DNA of 64,000 nucleotides from assembly GCA_963741305.1 (NCBI GenBank), contig CAVUHL010000003.1, positions 1,178,001-1,242,000 on the forward strand, in the 5' to 3' direction. A program made the translations under genes and the position numbers. Origin of the DNA: DATMER01 sp963741305 (lineage in GTDB: Bacteria; Acidobacteriota; Thermoanaerobaculia; Multivoradales; UBA5704). The notes under the pieces were generated by a model that had not been told where the DNA came from, did not search any database, and saw only the letters and a list, made by a program, of their open reading frames with translations. Position 1 is the stretch's first letter; the number at the start of each line of letters is the position of its first letter. Positions 43,000 through 52,440 of the stretch are shown here, one piece after another.

Positions 43000-44694
43000 T
43001 CAGACCAGCTTGACCACCGGTTCTTCGCTCATCAGCTCGCGCTGTGTAAGAAGGTCGCGGACGGTGGCGGTCAGCCAGCGCTCGGCGCTCACGCCGAACG
43101 CGATCTCGAGGCGGGGGCGGCGGTCGCGAGGGGAGTGCGGCGGATCGAGATAGCCGAGGGTGGGGCTCGACTCGTTGAGGGGCACGACGACCTGGGCTTC
43201 GCCGGAGGTTCCTCCCACCTTGTGCACGTCGCCGGCAGCATCCCAGACGAAGCGCCGCTCGTCGCCGCCGTCGGAGCGCGAGACCTCGCAGATGAGGAGC
43301 TTGAAGACGCTTTCGGGCTCGCCGAGCGCGCAGGTGGGGACCAGTTGCCGCTTCCACAGCTCGGGTGAGGTGGGGAAGCGCGTCCCCTTGGGAACGATGA
43401 CCGTGTGCTGCGCGTCTCCCGTCTTCGGATCGTGGGTGACGAACGCGTAGTCGTGCACGATGAAGTCGAGGGCGTCCATCCGGTCGCCGGCAAAGCAGGC
43501 GGCGCCGTAGGCCACTGCCTCGAAGGGTTGCCAGGCCCGCACCCGGCGGCGCTCGAAGCGCTCTTCGAACCAGGAGAAGAAGCCGGGCAGGAGCGTCGAG
43601 CCTCCCACCAGCAGCACGTCCTCCACGTCTGCCATGGACAGGCGGGCCTGTTCCAGAACCTCGTCCACCGAGGCATTCAGGCTGCGGTAGAACCCGTGCT
43701 CGTCCAGGATCTCCCGCAGGCGGCCGCGGTTGAGCGTGGCGAGCGCGCTGCCCGGCCGGGCCGGTTCCCGGGTGATCACGCCCGCCGGGCTCATCAGGAA
43801 CGGTGCCTCGTCTTCGAAGTACACGGCTTCCTTCACCCGGCAAGCCTCGGCGAGCATCAGGCGCCGCCACAAGCGGGTGACCTCGTCGTCGTCGCGGGTC
43901 AGGTCATAGCCCATCTGGCGGCAGAGGTCCTGCAGCACCCAACCGTCCACGGCGTTGCCGCCCAGGGGACGCCCCCGCTTGGCCAGCACCGTTGCCTGGC
44001 CATTGATCGCTCCCTTGGGAGAGAGGCGCACGAGGACGACGTGCATCGTGCCTCCGCCCACGTCCACGACGAGGACCGTCCGCTCATGGTCGAGGCTGAT
44101 GCCGTAGCCGAGCGCGGCTGCCACCGGCTCGTCGACGAAGCGGACCCGGCGCACGCCCAGTTGGCGCAGCGCCTGCTGCACTTCCGCGCGGTAGGATTCA
44201 AATACCGAAATCGGCGAGGTGACGACGAGGTCGCGGATCCGGTGCCCCGTCGTCTTCTTGACCTCGCGCAGCAGCTCGCGCAGGAAAGCGTGGGCGGCGT
44301 CGCGGGCGCTGATGCTCTCTCGCCCGATCCGCGCCAGAGGCCGCAGCGCCTCGTTGCTCAGTCCGGGCTTGAAAGTGGGCACGAACGACGGATGGACGTT
44401 GCCCTCGTTGCGCTCGAGCGCCGGCCGGCCGATCAGGGCCCGCTGGCCGATGAAGAACCGCCGCGCCAGAGGGGGCCAGCCTCCCAGACGATCCAGAGCC
44501 GTGAGGTTTTCGAGGAAGTGAACGGCCGACGGCACCAGGCGAGGCGCCTCGAGCGGGTCATCGGCATCCTCCGACCTGGGCTTCCGGCAGACGGCGGGAA
44601 GCTCGACGAGGCGCGGCCGGCCGAGGGATTCATCCCAGAACGCAATTCCGGAGTTCGTGGTCCCCAGGTCGAGCGCCCAGCCGGAAGGGTTCAT
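43000..44694 (-). CDS. Hsp70/DnaK-like ATPase, first gene of the HEAT operon
   Basis: 564 residues. The nucleotide-binding domain shows the phosphate-1 motif (ALDLGTTNSGIAFWDESLG), the connect/phosphate-2 motif VLVVDVGGGTMHVVLVRL, and the adenosine motif VLLVGGSTLLPGFFSW. The C-terminal part is divergent and shorter than in DnaK, with a beta-rich domain near 420-540; no lid recognised. It is not a housekeeping DnaK: it lies 12 bp before six paralogous HEAT proteins and is transcribed with them. ATG 44694; an in-frame ATG at 44706 is an alternative. Its promoter must lie after the ahcY terminator (44703-44745). A specific chaperone or switch acting on the HEAT proteins and their GQLSLA tails is the simplest reading, but is untested. 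Confidence 0.85.
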   Translation of the reverse strand: MNPSGWALDLGTTNSGIAFWDESLGRPRLVELPAVCRKPRSEDADDPLEAPRLVPSAVHFLENLTALDRLGGWPPLARRFFIGQRALIGRPALERNEGNVHPSFVPTFKPGLSNEALRPLARIGRESISARDAAHAFLRELLREVKKTTGHRIRDLVVTSPISVFESYRAEVQQALRQLGVRRVRFVDEPVAAALGYGISLDHERTVLVVDVGGGTMHVVLVRLSPKGAINGQATVLAKRGRPLGGNAVDGWVLQDLCRQMGYDLTRDDDEVTRLWRRLMLAEACRVKEAVYFEDEAPFLMSPAGVITREPARPGSALATLNRGRLREILDEHGFYRSLNASVDEVLEQARLSMADVEDVLLVGGSTLLPGFFSWFEERFERRRVRAWQPFEAVAYGAACFAGDRMDALDFIVHDYAFVTHDPKTGDAQHTVIVPKGTRFPTSPELWKRQLVPTCALGEPESVFKLLICEVSRSDGGDERRFVWDAAGDVHKVGGTSGEAQVVVPLNESSPTLGYLDPPHSPRDRRPRLEIAFGVSAERWLTATVRDLLTQRELMSEEPVVKLV

Positions 44695-44702
44695 GACTGG
44701 CG

Positions 44703-44745
44703 GCATCTTACCAAAACGAAAGGGGGACCGATTTCTCGGTCCCCC
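44703..44745 (-). terminator. Rho-independent terminator after ahcY
   Basis: On the minus strand a perfect 10-bp stem GGGGGACCGA / TCGGTCCCCC (44722-44745) with a 4-nt loop is followed by TTTCGTTTT. It is 80 bp past the ahcY stop and 9 bp before the Hsp70-like start, so it separates the two transcription units. Confidence 0.8.
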
Positions 44746-44758
44746 AGCAATTCTCCGT

Positions 44759-44815
44759 GTAGGGGCACCCCTCGTGGGTGCCCTTCCGGAGGGCGGCCAC
44801 AAGGGCCGCCCCTAC
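44759..44815. repeat. REP-like double hairpin
   Basis: Outer arms GTAGGGGC / GCCCCTAC enclose two inner hairpins, GGGCACCC/GGGTGCCC and GGGCGGCC/GGCCGCCC. It lies between the ahcY stop (44825) and the terminator. Such elements are dispersed in many GC-rich genomes and may stabilise the mRNA 3' end. Confidence 0.75.
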
Positions 44816-44824
44816 TCTCCGGAT

Positions 44825-46246
44825 CTAATACCGGTAGCGGTCGGTCTTGAACGGGCCTTCCTTGTCCACGCCGATGTATTTGGCCTGGTCCTCGCGCAGC
44901 TCGGTGAGCTTGGCGTTGAGGTTGGTGAGCTGGAGGCGCGCCACCTTCTCGTCCAGGTGCTTGGGCAGGGTGTAGACGCCGATCTCGTACTCGCCCTTCT
45001 TCGTCCACAGCTCGATCTGAGCGAGCACCTGGTTGGCGAAGGAAGAGCTCATCACGAAGCTCGGATGGCCGGTGCCGCAGCCGAGGTTCACCAGCCGGCC
45101 CTTGGCCAGCAGGATGATCCGGTTGCCCTCGGGGAAGATCACGTGATCCACCTGCGGCTTGATCTCCTCCCACGGGTACTGCTCCAGGCTGGCGACGTCG
45201 ATCTCGCTGTCGAAGTGGCCGATGTTGCAGACGATGGCGTTGTGCTTCATCCGCGCCATGTGCTCGTGGGTGATCACGTGGAAGTTGCCGGTCGCGGTGA
45301 CGAAGATGTCCGCCTTGTCGCAGGCATCATCCATGGTCACGACGCGGTAGCCTTCCATGGCCGCCTGGAGGGCGCAGATGGGATCGATCTCGGTGATCCA
45401 CACCTGGGCGGAGAGGGCGCGGAGGGCCTGGGCGCTGCCCTTGCCCACGTCGCCATAGCCGCAGACCACGGCGATCTTGCCGGCCACCATCACGTCCGTG
45501 GCGCGCTTGATGGCATCCACCAGCGACTCGCGGCAGCCATAAAGGTTGTCGAACTTGCTCTTGGTGACGCTGTCATTGACGTTGATGGCGGGGAACTTGA
45601 GCTCGCCCTTCTTGGCCATCTCGTAGAGGCGGTGCACACCCGTGGTGGTCTCCTCGGTGACACCCTCGATGGCTTCGAGCTGCTTCTTGTACCAGCCGGG
45701 CTGGGCGGCGTTGCGCTTCTTGATGGAAGCGAAGAGCACGCGCTCCTCCTCGCTGGTGGGGTTGTTCAGCACGGAGGGATCGTCCTCCGCCTTGGCCCCC
45801 AGGTGGATGAGCAGGGTGGCGTCGCCGCCGTCATCCAGGATCATGTTGGGCGCGCCTTCGGGGAACTCGAAGATGCTATGGGTGAAGTCCCAGTAATCCG
45901 CCAGGCTCTCGCCCTTGAGGGCGAAGACGGGGGTGCCCGAAGCGGCGATCGCCGACGCGGCGTGGTCCTGGGTAGAGAAGATGTTGCAGCTCGCCCAGCG
46001 CACGTCGGCGCCGAGGGCCCTCAGGGTCTCGATCAGCACGGCGGTCTGGATGGTCATGTGCAGGGAGCCGGCGACGCGCGCGCCCTTGAGGGGCTGGCTC
46101 GCGGCGAACTCCTCGCGGATGGCCATCAGGGCAGGCATCTCGCCCTCGGCGATCTGGATCTCCTTGCGGCCCCAATCGGCGAGGGCGATGTCTGCGACAC
46201 GGTAATCAGTAGCAGTCTGTTTTTCGGCCAGAGTGGCGACGGTCAT
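44825..46246 (-). CDS. ahcY: S-adenosylhomocysteine hydrolase
   Basis: 473 residues, full length. Substrate-domain motifs: GSLHMTIQTAVLIETL near residue 60, CNIFSTQDHAASAI near 85 with the catalytic His. The NAD-binding Rossmann loop is VVCGYGDVGKGSAQALRA; the protein ends in TDRYRY, typical of this family. It splits S-adenosylhomocysteine to adenosine and homocysteine in the methyl cycle. ATG 46246 (MTVATLAEKQTATDYRV) has GAGGAG upstream. An SAH riboswitch lies 75-150 bp upstream, so expression should rise when SAH accumulates. Confidence 0.97.
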   Translation of the reverse strand: MTVATLAEKQTATDYRVADIALADWGRKEIQIAEGEMPALMAIREEFAASQPLKGARVAGSLHMTIQTAVLIETLRALGADVRWASCNIFSTQDHAASAIAASGTPVFALKGESLADYWDFTHSIFEFPEGAPNMILDDGGDATLLIHLGAKAEDDPSVLNNPTSEEERVLFASIKKRNAAQPGWYKKQLEAIEGVTEETTTGVHRLYEMAKKGELKFPAINVNDSVTKSKFDNLYGCRESLVDAIKRATDVMVAGKIAVVCGYGDVGKGSAQALRALSAQVWITEIDPICALQAAMEGYRVVTMDDACDKADIFVTATGNFHVITHEHMARMKHNAIVCNIGHFDSEIDVASLEQYPWEEIKPQVDHVIFPEGNRIILLAKGRLVNLGCGTGHPSFVMSSSFANQVLAQIELWTKKGEYEIGVYTLPKHLDEKVARLQLTNLNAKLTELREDQAKYIGVDKEGPFKTDRYRY

Positions 46247-46320
46247 GTTGACTCTCCTCGAGTAACCCGGGCTATGGAGGGAGTCATGCTCACCTCCATC
46301 AGTCCCGGTAAGGGTTGAGG

Positions 46321-46396
46321 CGAGCGCCGTTTGGTGGGCCGGTGGTACCGGTGTCCGAGCCTGGGAGGGGGGCTCCTGCAACGCTCCTCGGACAGA
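46321..46396 (-). ncRNA. SAH riboswitch in the ahcY leader
   Basis: On the minus strand the leader contains GTCCGAGGAGCGTTGCA, then a short hairpin (GGAGCCCCCCTCC), then CCAGGCTCGGACA, then a GC hairpin and AAACGGCGCTC. The core AGGAGCGNTGCA, the CCAGGCTCG and the AACGGCGCTC pieces match the SAH riboswitch consensus, including the stem GTCCGAG/CTCGGAC and a pseudoknot between GAGCG and CGCTC. These riboswitches are known to turn on ahcY when S-adenosylhomocysteine is present. Assigned by eye. Confidence 0.9.
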
Positions 46397-46440
46397 ACCC
46401 TATTTTACAAGGCTCGGCCGGAAAAGGGAAGCCCCGCGGC

Positions 46441-49400
46441 TCAGGGAAGCTCCGCTGCCGCTCCATCCCGGTCGCTTTGGAGGACCAGGGCGTCGGGATC
46501 GACGACGATCCGCTCGGGTTTGAAGGGGACTACCCAGGTGACCCGCCGGGGTTGCGCCGGCGCGATGCGCAGGGCCTTCTTCGAAAACTGCGCTCCGCGG
46601 ACCACCGCCAGCTCGACGGAAGTGGAGCCTGTGCCTACGTTCTCGACGGTGGCCGACACGTTCCAACTCCCCCCGGACTCGACGGCCGCTACGTTCCGGA
46701 TCCGGTATTGCGGCAGCACCACGCCGAAGAACCATTGATCGACGAGCTTCTGGTAAGCCCGCTGGTCCTTCGCGTAGGGGCGCAGTGTCTCGATGAGGTC
46801 TTGGAGCGTAGGAAATCTCCCATCCTCCGGCGCGTGATAGCGGCGGATGAATTCCTGGAGCCCGGCGAGCATGCGTTCGCGCCCCAGGTGATTGTGGAGC
46901 ATCCACATTACCCAAGCCCCTTTGTCCTGGACGACCGTCTCGTCTCCGTTGATGGCCACGAGAGGCCGTTCGAGATCGGCCCGCCTCTGCTCGCCGTAGC
47001 GCTCCTCCAGAAGGATGGCGAAGGCGATCCGCTCCTGGAGCCCGAGCTCGGACTCCAGGAGGAGCAGGGTCGAATAGTGCGCCATGCCTTCGATCAAGAC
47101 GTCGGCCCCGGGACCGTCGCCGGGATTGAGCAGGTTTCCCCACCACTGGTGAGCGGCTTCGTGCGCGGTGACCACAAAGGCCAGCCGTGTCCCCGGGCCA
47201 CTCCGCGTGAGGAAGCCGATTCCCTCGGAGAACGGGATGTTGGTTGGGAAGCCCTGGGCGTTCGAAACCTCGTTGGGGAACTCGCTCAGCCGAAGCTCCG
47301 GCCACGGGTAGGGAGCGAACCACGCCGAGTACCGTCTGCGGGCAGCGGTCAGGGCGCCCAACATCTCGTCGACGTTGTACGGATGGGCAGGGTGATAGAA
47401 CACGGCGGTGCCGTCGCCGCGGCGGACATTCCAGCGGCCTGCCACGATGTTCAGGGCCCGCACCGGGACTTTGCTTTCCCAGACGACCGTGGTGCTCCCG
47501 CCGCGCGTGCGCTCGAAAGCTTTTTCTCCGACGGAATTGACGGTGTACTCGCTCGGTGCTGTGACCTCGATGCGCGTCGTAAAGGGCACCGCGTTTCCGA
47601 CCGCGGGGCCTTTCCGGTCCTCCTCTTCGTTGTCGTCATTGACGAATCCCGGGACGGGAAGGAAGCTGTCCCTCAAAGTGTGCAAAGCGACGCCCGAGGG
47701 CAGCACGAACTGTTCGACCCCGCCGCCGTTCCTCGTCGCACCCTCCGGGAAGAGGGCACTGTACGAGAATCCGACCCGGATCTCCGCACCCGGCAGCAGA
47801 GGGGCCGAGGGTGTGAGGACGTGGAGGCCAGAGCGGTCGTCGGGCTTGGCGGGTACCCCGTCCAGCGTCCATGCGACGTAGCCGAACGATGGCCCGACCG
47901 TGAACGGGAGCCGGCGCATCGCCCTCTCCGTCGGATTGATCATTCGAAAGGAGCCTTCGATGGCCGCGCTCCGCCGGCGGGGATCGAGGCCGACTTTCAA
48001 ATCGACATGGGTCGCGGCGGCGGGCTCGACGGCGGCCCATGCCGCCACATTCCGTCGCCAATAGGCTTCGGCCCGGCCGGTGGCCGCCTCGCCCTGGAAG
48101 CCCGATTCGATCCTGGCAGCGAGGACGCTTCCGGCGGCCAGCGGCAACAGGGTGAACGGCACGAGCCGGAGGGCGCCACGGAGGAGGTTCGCCGGCCGGA
48201 GCCGGTGCATCGTCGCAGCAGGATCGTATTCGGCACGGGCGAAGAGGCGGACGGCGACGGCTGCGAAGAAAAATCCGAGGCCGGCCGCCATCGCCCGGTT
48301 GAGCAGCAGGGCCGGGCCGTTGAGCTCGAACAATCCCATGTCGCTCCACCGCAGAGCACCCGCGAGCGTCCAATTTGTCAACCAGGTTGCGGAGCCGCTC
48401 ACGGCCTGATAGCCGCTGAGCATCAAGACGGCCAACCCGATCGCATAGGCGGCGGTACGCTCCCGGACCACCGCCAGCACCGCGGCGACGAACGCGCTCC
48501 ACAAGAAGAACGACGGGATGAGGATGAGCCCCCAGACCAGCACGAAAGGCCAAACCTCGACGCGCCCCTGCTCCTGAATACCGAGAAGAGCCAGGGCGAG
48601 AGCGGCGCAGAGCGCAAGGACCACTCCGGCCAGGACGGCGTTGGCGAGGCCCTTTCCGAGCAGCAGGGCGCCGGTGCGCAAAGGCGCGGCATAGAGGATC
48701 GATGCGAAGCGGGTGCTCCTCTCGCGGTTCACGGACTCGACGGTGGAGAAGAGCAGGAGCAGGCAGACGAGAAACGTGATCACTTCGACGGTGCCGACCG
48801 CGATCACCCCGGCGGTGAGCAGAAGAGGCGCATCGTGGATCTCGGCGGAAAGGGCGAATTCGGCGACCATCGCCACAACGAGCAGCGCGAACAGGTACAG
48901 GCCCGGTTGCGAGCGAAGCTCCCGGAGCTCCGCGCGGAAAGTGTTCATCGTGCCGGTCAGGAAGCTCGGCGCGGAGCGCGACATTCGGAGATCGCTGAGA
49001 GGACCGAAAGTGATTGCTTTGGGGTCGGGGGGATTTTGCGGCGGAACGGCCGTCCGCCGCGGACGGCCGGAGTGCCGGACCGAGGCGATGATCGCGAGGA
49101 GCGGGGCTCCGATCGCGAAGAGGCGGCAGAGCAGGAACGCCATGTCGAAGCCGAAGGGAGCGGAGTTGTAGAACGCCGCTCCGCGGTCCACGCTGAACGC
49201 GGTCTGCCGGAGCCAGCGGAGGCCCGAAGGGTCGAGGATCATGAGCAGGGTCTCGACGAAAGGGCTCGCGCCGGAAAACGTCCACGAATTGAACACGTAG
49301 ACGGTGACCAGAAATAGTGCGGTGGGTACCGCGAAGACCGCCATTGGCTGCCGCGTCCGGTTTCCGACCGCGAAGGCGAGGCCCGCCGAAAACCAGATTC

Positions 49401-49917
49401 CGGGCGCGGCAAAGGCGAGCGCCGGGAGCACGAAGTGGGCGAGCCGGAAGGGACCGCGGACCGCTTCGGAGTTCCAGCCCGGCGCGAGCTGGATCAATCC
49501 GATGGCGACGAGCACGTGAAGAGCCAGGGCCAGACCGAGCGCCGCGCCGATCCCCGCCAGCCTTCCGGAGACGTGCTCCGCACGGGTCAGGGGCGTGCTG
49601 CGCAGGAGCTCGGAGACCCTGTGCTCGTCTTCGCGAAGGACCGAAAGCCCGGCCATGATCGCGGCAAAGAAGCTGTAGACGAAAAAGCTGACGAGTCCGA
49701 GGCTCTGGGCGACGGCGTACCGGGAGTTGATGAACAGCCTCCCGGCCCCGGTCGCCGCGTCTCCCGACGGAATCAGGGCGGTCGGATCGATCGTCGCGGT
49801 CGCCAGCCCCGCGAGCACGACCAGGACCCAGAGCAACGGCCCCGCAAGGTGCGTCCTCAGCTCCTGGCCGGCAACCGTCAGGAAGCGGCGGAAGCTTCTG
49901 GCTCCGATCTCGGGCAT
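46441..49917 (-). CDS. ABC-2 permease / M1 aminopeptidase-like fusion, 1158 aa
   Basis: Residues 1-310 and 320-580 are two permease modules with about six membrane helices each (LVSFFVYSFFAAIMAGLSVL; VEVITFLVCLLLLFSTVESV), preceded by the ABC-2 signature ELLRSTPLTRAE. The C-terminal 500 residues are a gluzincin peptidase: FVVTAHEAAHQWWGNLL carries HExxH and LIEGMAHYSTLLLLE the downstream Glu. The peptidase probably faces the periplasm. Partner ATPase is not encoded nearby. Such fused permease-peptidase proteins occur in Bacteroidota and Acidobacteriota and are of unknown function. ATG 49917. Confidence 0.85.
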   Translation of the reverse strand: MPEIGARSFRRFLTVAGQELRTHLAGPLLWVLVVLAGLATATIDPTALIPSGDAATGAGRLFINSRYAVAQSLGLVSFFVYSFFAAIMAGLSVLREDEHRVSELLRSTPLTRAEHVSGRLAGIGAALGLALALHVLVAIGLIQLAPGWNSEAVRGPFRLAHFVLPALAFAAPGIWFSAGLAFAVGNRTRQPMAVFAVPTALFLVTVYVFNSWTFSGASPFVETLLMILDPSGLRWLRQTAFSVDRGAAFYNSAPFGFDMAFLLCRLFAIGAPLLAIIASVRHSGRPRRTAVPPQNPPDPKAITFGPLSDLRMSRSAPSFLTGTMNTFRAELRELRSQPGLYLFALLVVAMVAEFALSAEIHDAPLLLTAGVIAVGTVEVITFLVCLLLLFSTVESVNRERSTRFASILYAAPLRTGALLLGKGLANAVLAGVVLALCAALALALLGIQEQGRVEVWPFVLVWGLILIPSFFLWSAFVAAVLAVVRERTAAYAIGLAVLMLSGYQAVSGSATWLTNWTLAGALRWSDMGLFELNGPALLLNRAMAAGLGFFFAAVAVRLFARAEYDPAATMHRLRPANLLRGALRLVPFTLLPLAAGSVLAARIESGFQGEAATGRAEAYWRRNVAAWAAVEPAAATHVDLKVGLDPRRRSAAIEGSFRMINPTERAMRRLPFTVGPSFGYVAWTLDGVPAKPDDRSGLHVLTPSAPLLPGAEIRVGFSYSALFPEGATRNGGGVEQFVLPSGVALHTLRDSFLPVPGFVNDDNEEEDRKGPAVGNAVPFTTRIEVTAPSEYTVNSVGEKAFERTRGGSTTVVWESKVPVRALNIVAGRWNVRRGDGTAVFYHPAHPYNVDEMLGALTAARRRYSAWFAPYPWPELRLSEFPNEVSNAQGFPTNIPFSEGIGFLTRSGPGTRLAFVVTAHEAAHQWWGNLLNPGDGPGADVLIEGMAHYSTLLLLESELGLQERIAFAILLEERYGEQRRADLERPLVAINGDETVVQDKGAWVMWMLHNHLGRERMLAGLQEFIRRYHAPEDGRFPTLQDLIETLRPYAKDQRAYQKLVDQWFFGVVLPQYRIRNVAAVESGGSWNVSATVENVGTGSTSVELAVVRGAQFSKKALRIAPAQPRRVTWVVPFKPERIVVDPDALVLQSDRDGAAAELP

Positions 49918-49969
49918 GGCCCCTCCGTTCTCTGTGGAGTGAACGGAGGGCCGGGGGATTTCTTACGGC

Positions 49970-50890
49970 CTATATCTTCTTGTCGAGCTGCTCGAGCACG
50001 GCCGGCCAGGCCTGCTCGTGCTGGTTCTTCGCAGCCTCGTCCGGAAATCCCGCGTGCGTGAGGCGCAGGCGTGTCCCAGTGCCCTGGGGCGCCAGCTCGA
50101 CGGTGACGACCGTCTCCGCTCCCTTGGTACCGCCCGCTCCGGTGAGCCAGGTCAGCTCGACGAGACGGTTGGGCTCCAGCCTGAGGAAGCGGCCGTAATG
50201 GGGATGGTGCTGCCCCTCGTGGAGCACTGCGAAAAAGAAGGGGGCGTTCACCTCCGGCTTCATCAACACCGCTCCCGGCGCGGCGAACCAGCGGTCGATC
50301 TGCTGTGTCCACCCTCGGAACAGGGCCTCGGGCGAGGCTTTCATCACGCGTTCCGCGGTGAGCTTGAACGGCCGCGACGAAAGGTCGGGCGGATGGAAGA
50401 CCTTACCTTCCGGCTTCTCTTCCGGCTTTTCCTCCGGCTTCTCTTCAGGCACCGTCATGCCCCAGAGCACCATGAGGTCGCGGGTCTTCTCCGGGCTCGG
50501 ATCCTTCCGCTTGCCATCGAGGATCCTGGAGCCCGCGCTGATGCCGTAGAGGTGCACGTAGACCGCGTACATACGCTGCTGCTCCGTCCACGTCTCCCAT
50601 CCCTCGGGGCGCAGGCCGCCGCCCGCCTTGATCCGGGCGGCATCGATGTTCTTGCTTCCTGAGTGGTAGGAATCGTAGACCTCCCGGAACGTCGGCTCGC
50701 GCTCCAGAAGGACTCTCAGGGCGGCGTAATGGTCCGAGGAATGGAGGTAGCCGAAGCCGAAATTCGAGTAGATCTTGGAGAAACACTGGACCACCAGCGC
50801 ATCGTCGGCCTGGGCTATGAGGGCGTTGCCCTGCTGGAAGGGCAAGTTTGCGGCTTCGTACAACTCGGCGCAGGTTGTAGGGATCTTCAT
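49970..50890 (-). CDS. Two-domain protein with C-terminal SRPBCC (AHSA1-like) domain
   Basis: 306 residues from ATG 50890. The N-terminal 170 residues (TTCAELYEAANLPFQQ, then YSNFGFGYLHSSDHYAALRV) form an unknown helical domain. A short EEKPEEKPEEKPEGK repeat links it to a C-terminal START/SRPBCC domain (KLTAERVMKASPEALFRGWT, GRFLRLEPNRLVELTWLTG, TRLRLTHAGFPDEAAKNQHE), a ligand-binding fold. The GTG at 50902 is a possible alternative start. The ligand is unknown. Confidence 0.75.
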   Translation of the reverse strand: MKIPTTCAELYEAANLPFQQGNALIAQADDALVVQCFSKIYSNFGFGYLHSSDHYAALRVLLEREPTFREVYDSYHSGSKNIDAARIKAGGGLRPEGWETWTEQQRMYAVYVHLYGISAGSRILDGKRKDPSPEKTRDLMVLWGMTVPEEKPEEKPEEKPEGKVFHPPDLSSRPFKLTAERVMKASPEALFRGWTQQIDRWFAAPGAVLMKPEVNAPFFFAVLHEGQHHPHYGRFLRLEPNRLVELTWLTGAGGTKGAETVVTVELAPQGTGTRLRLTHAGFPDEAAKNQHEQAWPAVLEQLDKKI

Positions 50891-50917
50891 CGCGCTCTCC
50901 ACAATTGATGTCGAGCT

Positions 50918-51490
50918 TTACATATCTCGTGCCTTCTGTTCGGCTCCCAGAATATCACGGCTCCAGAGGCTGAAAAAGGCCGCCGCGAGGACGATATCAC
51001 CGCCGATGAGGGCAGGCACGAAGCCGGCTGCATGACCGACAGGGAACAGGACGGCGCCAAGAGCGAGGGTCAGAGAGGTACTGAGGGGCACTACCCGGGC
51101 ACGCATGAGCCCGATGGCCAGAACGAGGAGCCCGAGCGGAAAGAAGATGCCGGGTACGAGAGTCGAAAGGCTGAGCAACGTGTTGGCGCGGAGCAGGTCT
51201 GCGGCGGCTGCCAGGTTCGCACCCTCGAGCACCTCCCAGACGCGAAAGAGAACCTGCATGCCAACGCCCGCGAAGCAACCCACGAAGGCAGAGGCGACCC
51301 CGGCAATCACGACAGGCCGGTCGGTCCAGGCGAAAGCCACCGGCAAGAGAAGCAGGCCCGCACCGAAGCAGACGAACGCCAGCGAGAGGAGAACGGTCCA
51401 GACGAAACCGATCCCCATGACTTGAAGGATGTCCCCGCTCAACAACAGCAGGGATCCCGCCATCAAAAGCACAGTAGCTAGCCGACTCAT
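50918..51490 (-). CDS. Integral membrane protein, six helices, 190 aa
   Basis: 190 residues that are nearly all hydrophobic, with about six transmembrane segments (MSRLATVLLMAGSLLLLSGD, FVWTVLLSLAFVCFGAGLLL and so on). No catalytic motif. Its ATG overlaps the stop of the frameshifted cassette gene upstream (ATGA), so it may be coupled to it. Family not recognised. It is at or just beyond the distal end of the cassette array. Confidence 0.7.
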   Translation of the reverse strand: MSRLATVLLMAGSLLLLSGDILQVMGIGFVWTVLLSLAFVCFGAGLLLLPVAFAWTDRPVVIAGVASAFVGCFAGVGMQVLFRVWEVLEGANLAAAADLLRANTLLSLSTLVPGIFFPLGLLVLAIGLMRARVVPLSTSLTLALGAVLFPVGHAAGFVPALIGGDIVLAAAFFSLWSRDILGAEQKARDM

Positions 51491-51781
51491 TTCCGAGCGT
51501 ACCGAACGTCGGTGGTGGTTCTCAGTTTACCGCCCATAATCGTCATTGGAAGTAGAAGCGCCGTAAAGATAACGTGATACCAAATGGGAACATACGGCCA
51601 GGACAGAACTGCCTTCAGTAAACCAAAGGCCAGCAGCAGAAGACCGAGGACCAGCGGCGCGCGTTTGTTTTCACCGGCGATCAGCGCGGCCAGAAATCCG
51701 GACATCACCGAGACTATTGAACCGATGACATAGCACCCAGGCAAAAAATCCGGCAATAACGCCGAAAACAATTCGTACCAT
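51487..51781 (-). pseudogene. Frameshifted small membrane protein of the integron-cassette type
   Basis: From ATG 51781 the first frame reads MVRIVFGVIAGFFAWVL and then stops after about 37 codons. The C-terminal part continues in the next frame: GCYVIGSIVSVMSGFLAALI, then GENKRAPLVLGLLLLAFGLL and PIWYHVIFTALLLPMTIMGG. Together the two frames look like an N- and C-terminus of one small membrane protein of the type common in cassette arrays. The normal middle (about 40 residues) is missing, so an internal deletion with a frameshift is likely. The shorter frame could still be translated. Confidence 0.6.
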
Positions 51782-51823
51782 GGATTTCTCCTAGGACCAC
51801 CCGGCGAGAACTTGGTTCAGTCC

Positions 51824-52369
<546 letters not shown>

Positions 52370-52386
52370 TACGTGCTCCTGTAGCT

Positions 52387-52440
52387 GGCTACGCTAGCTT
52401 AGCGGGCGGCGTGGCCGTCCCGTTGAAGCGTCAGTTATAC
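52387..52440 (-). other. attC site
   Basis: Read on the minus strand: R'' GTATAAC (it supplies the stop codon of the upstream gene), a stem GCTTCAACGGG/CCCGCTAAGC with an unpaired C, loop GACGGCCACGC, and a degenerate R' (GCGTAGCC). 54 bp. The R' is weak. Confidence 0.55.
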
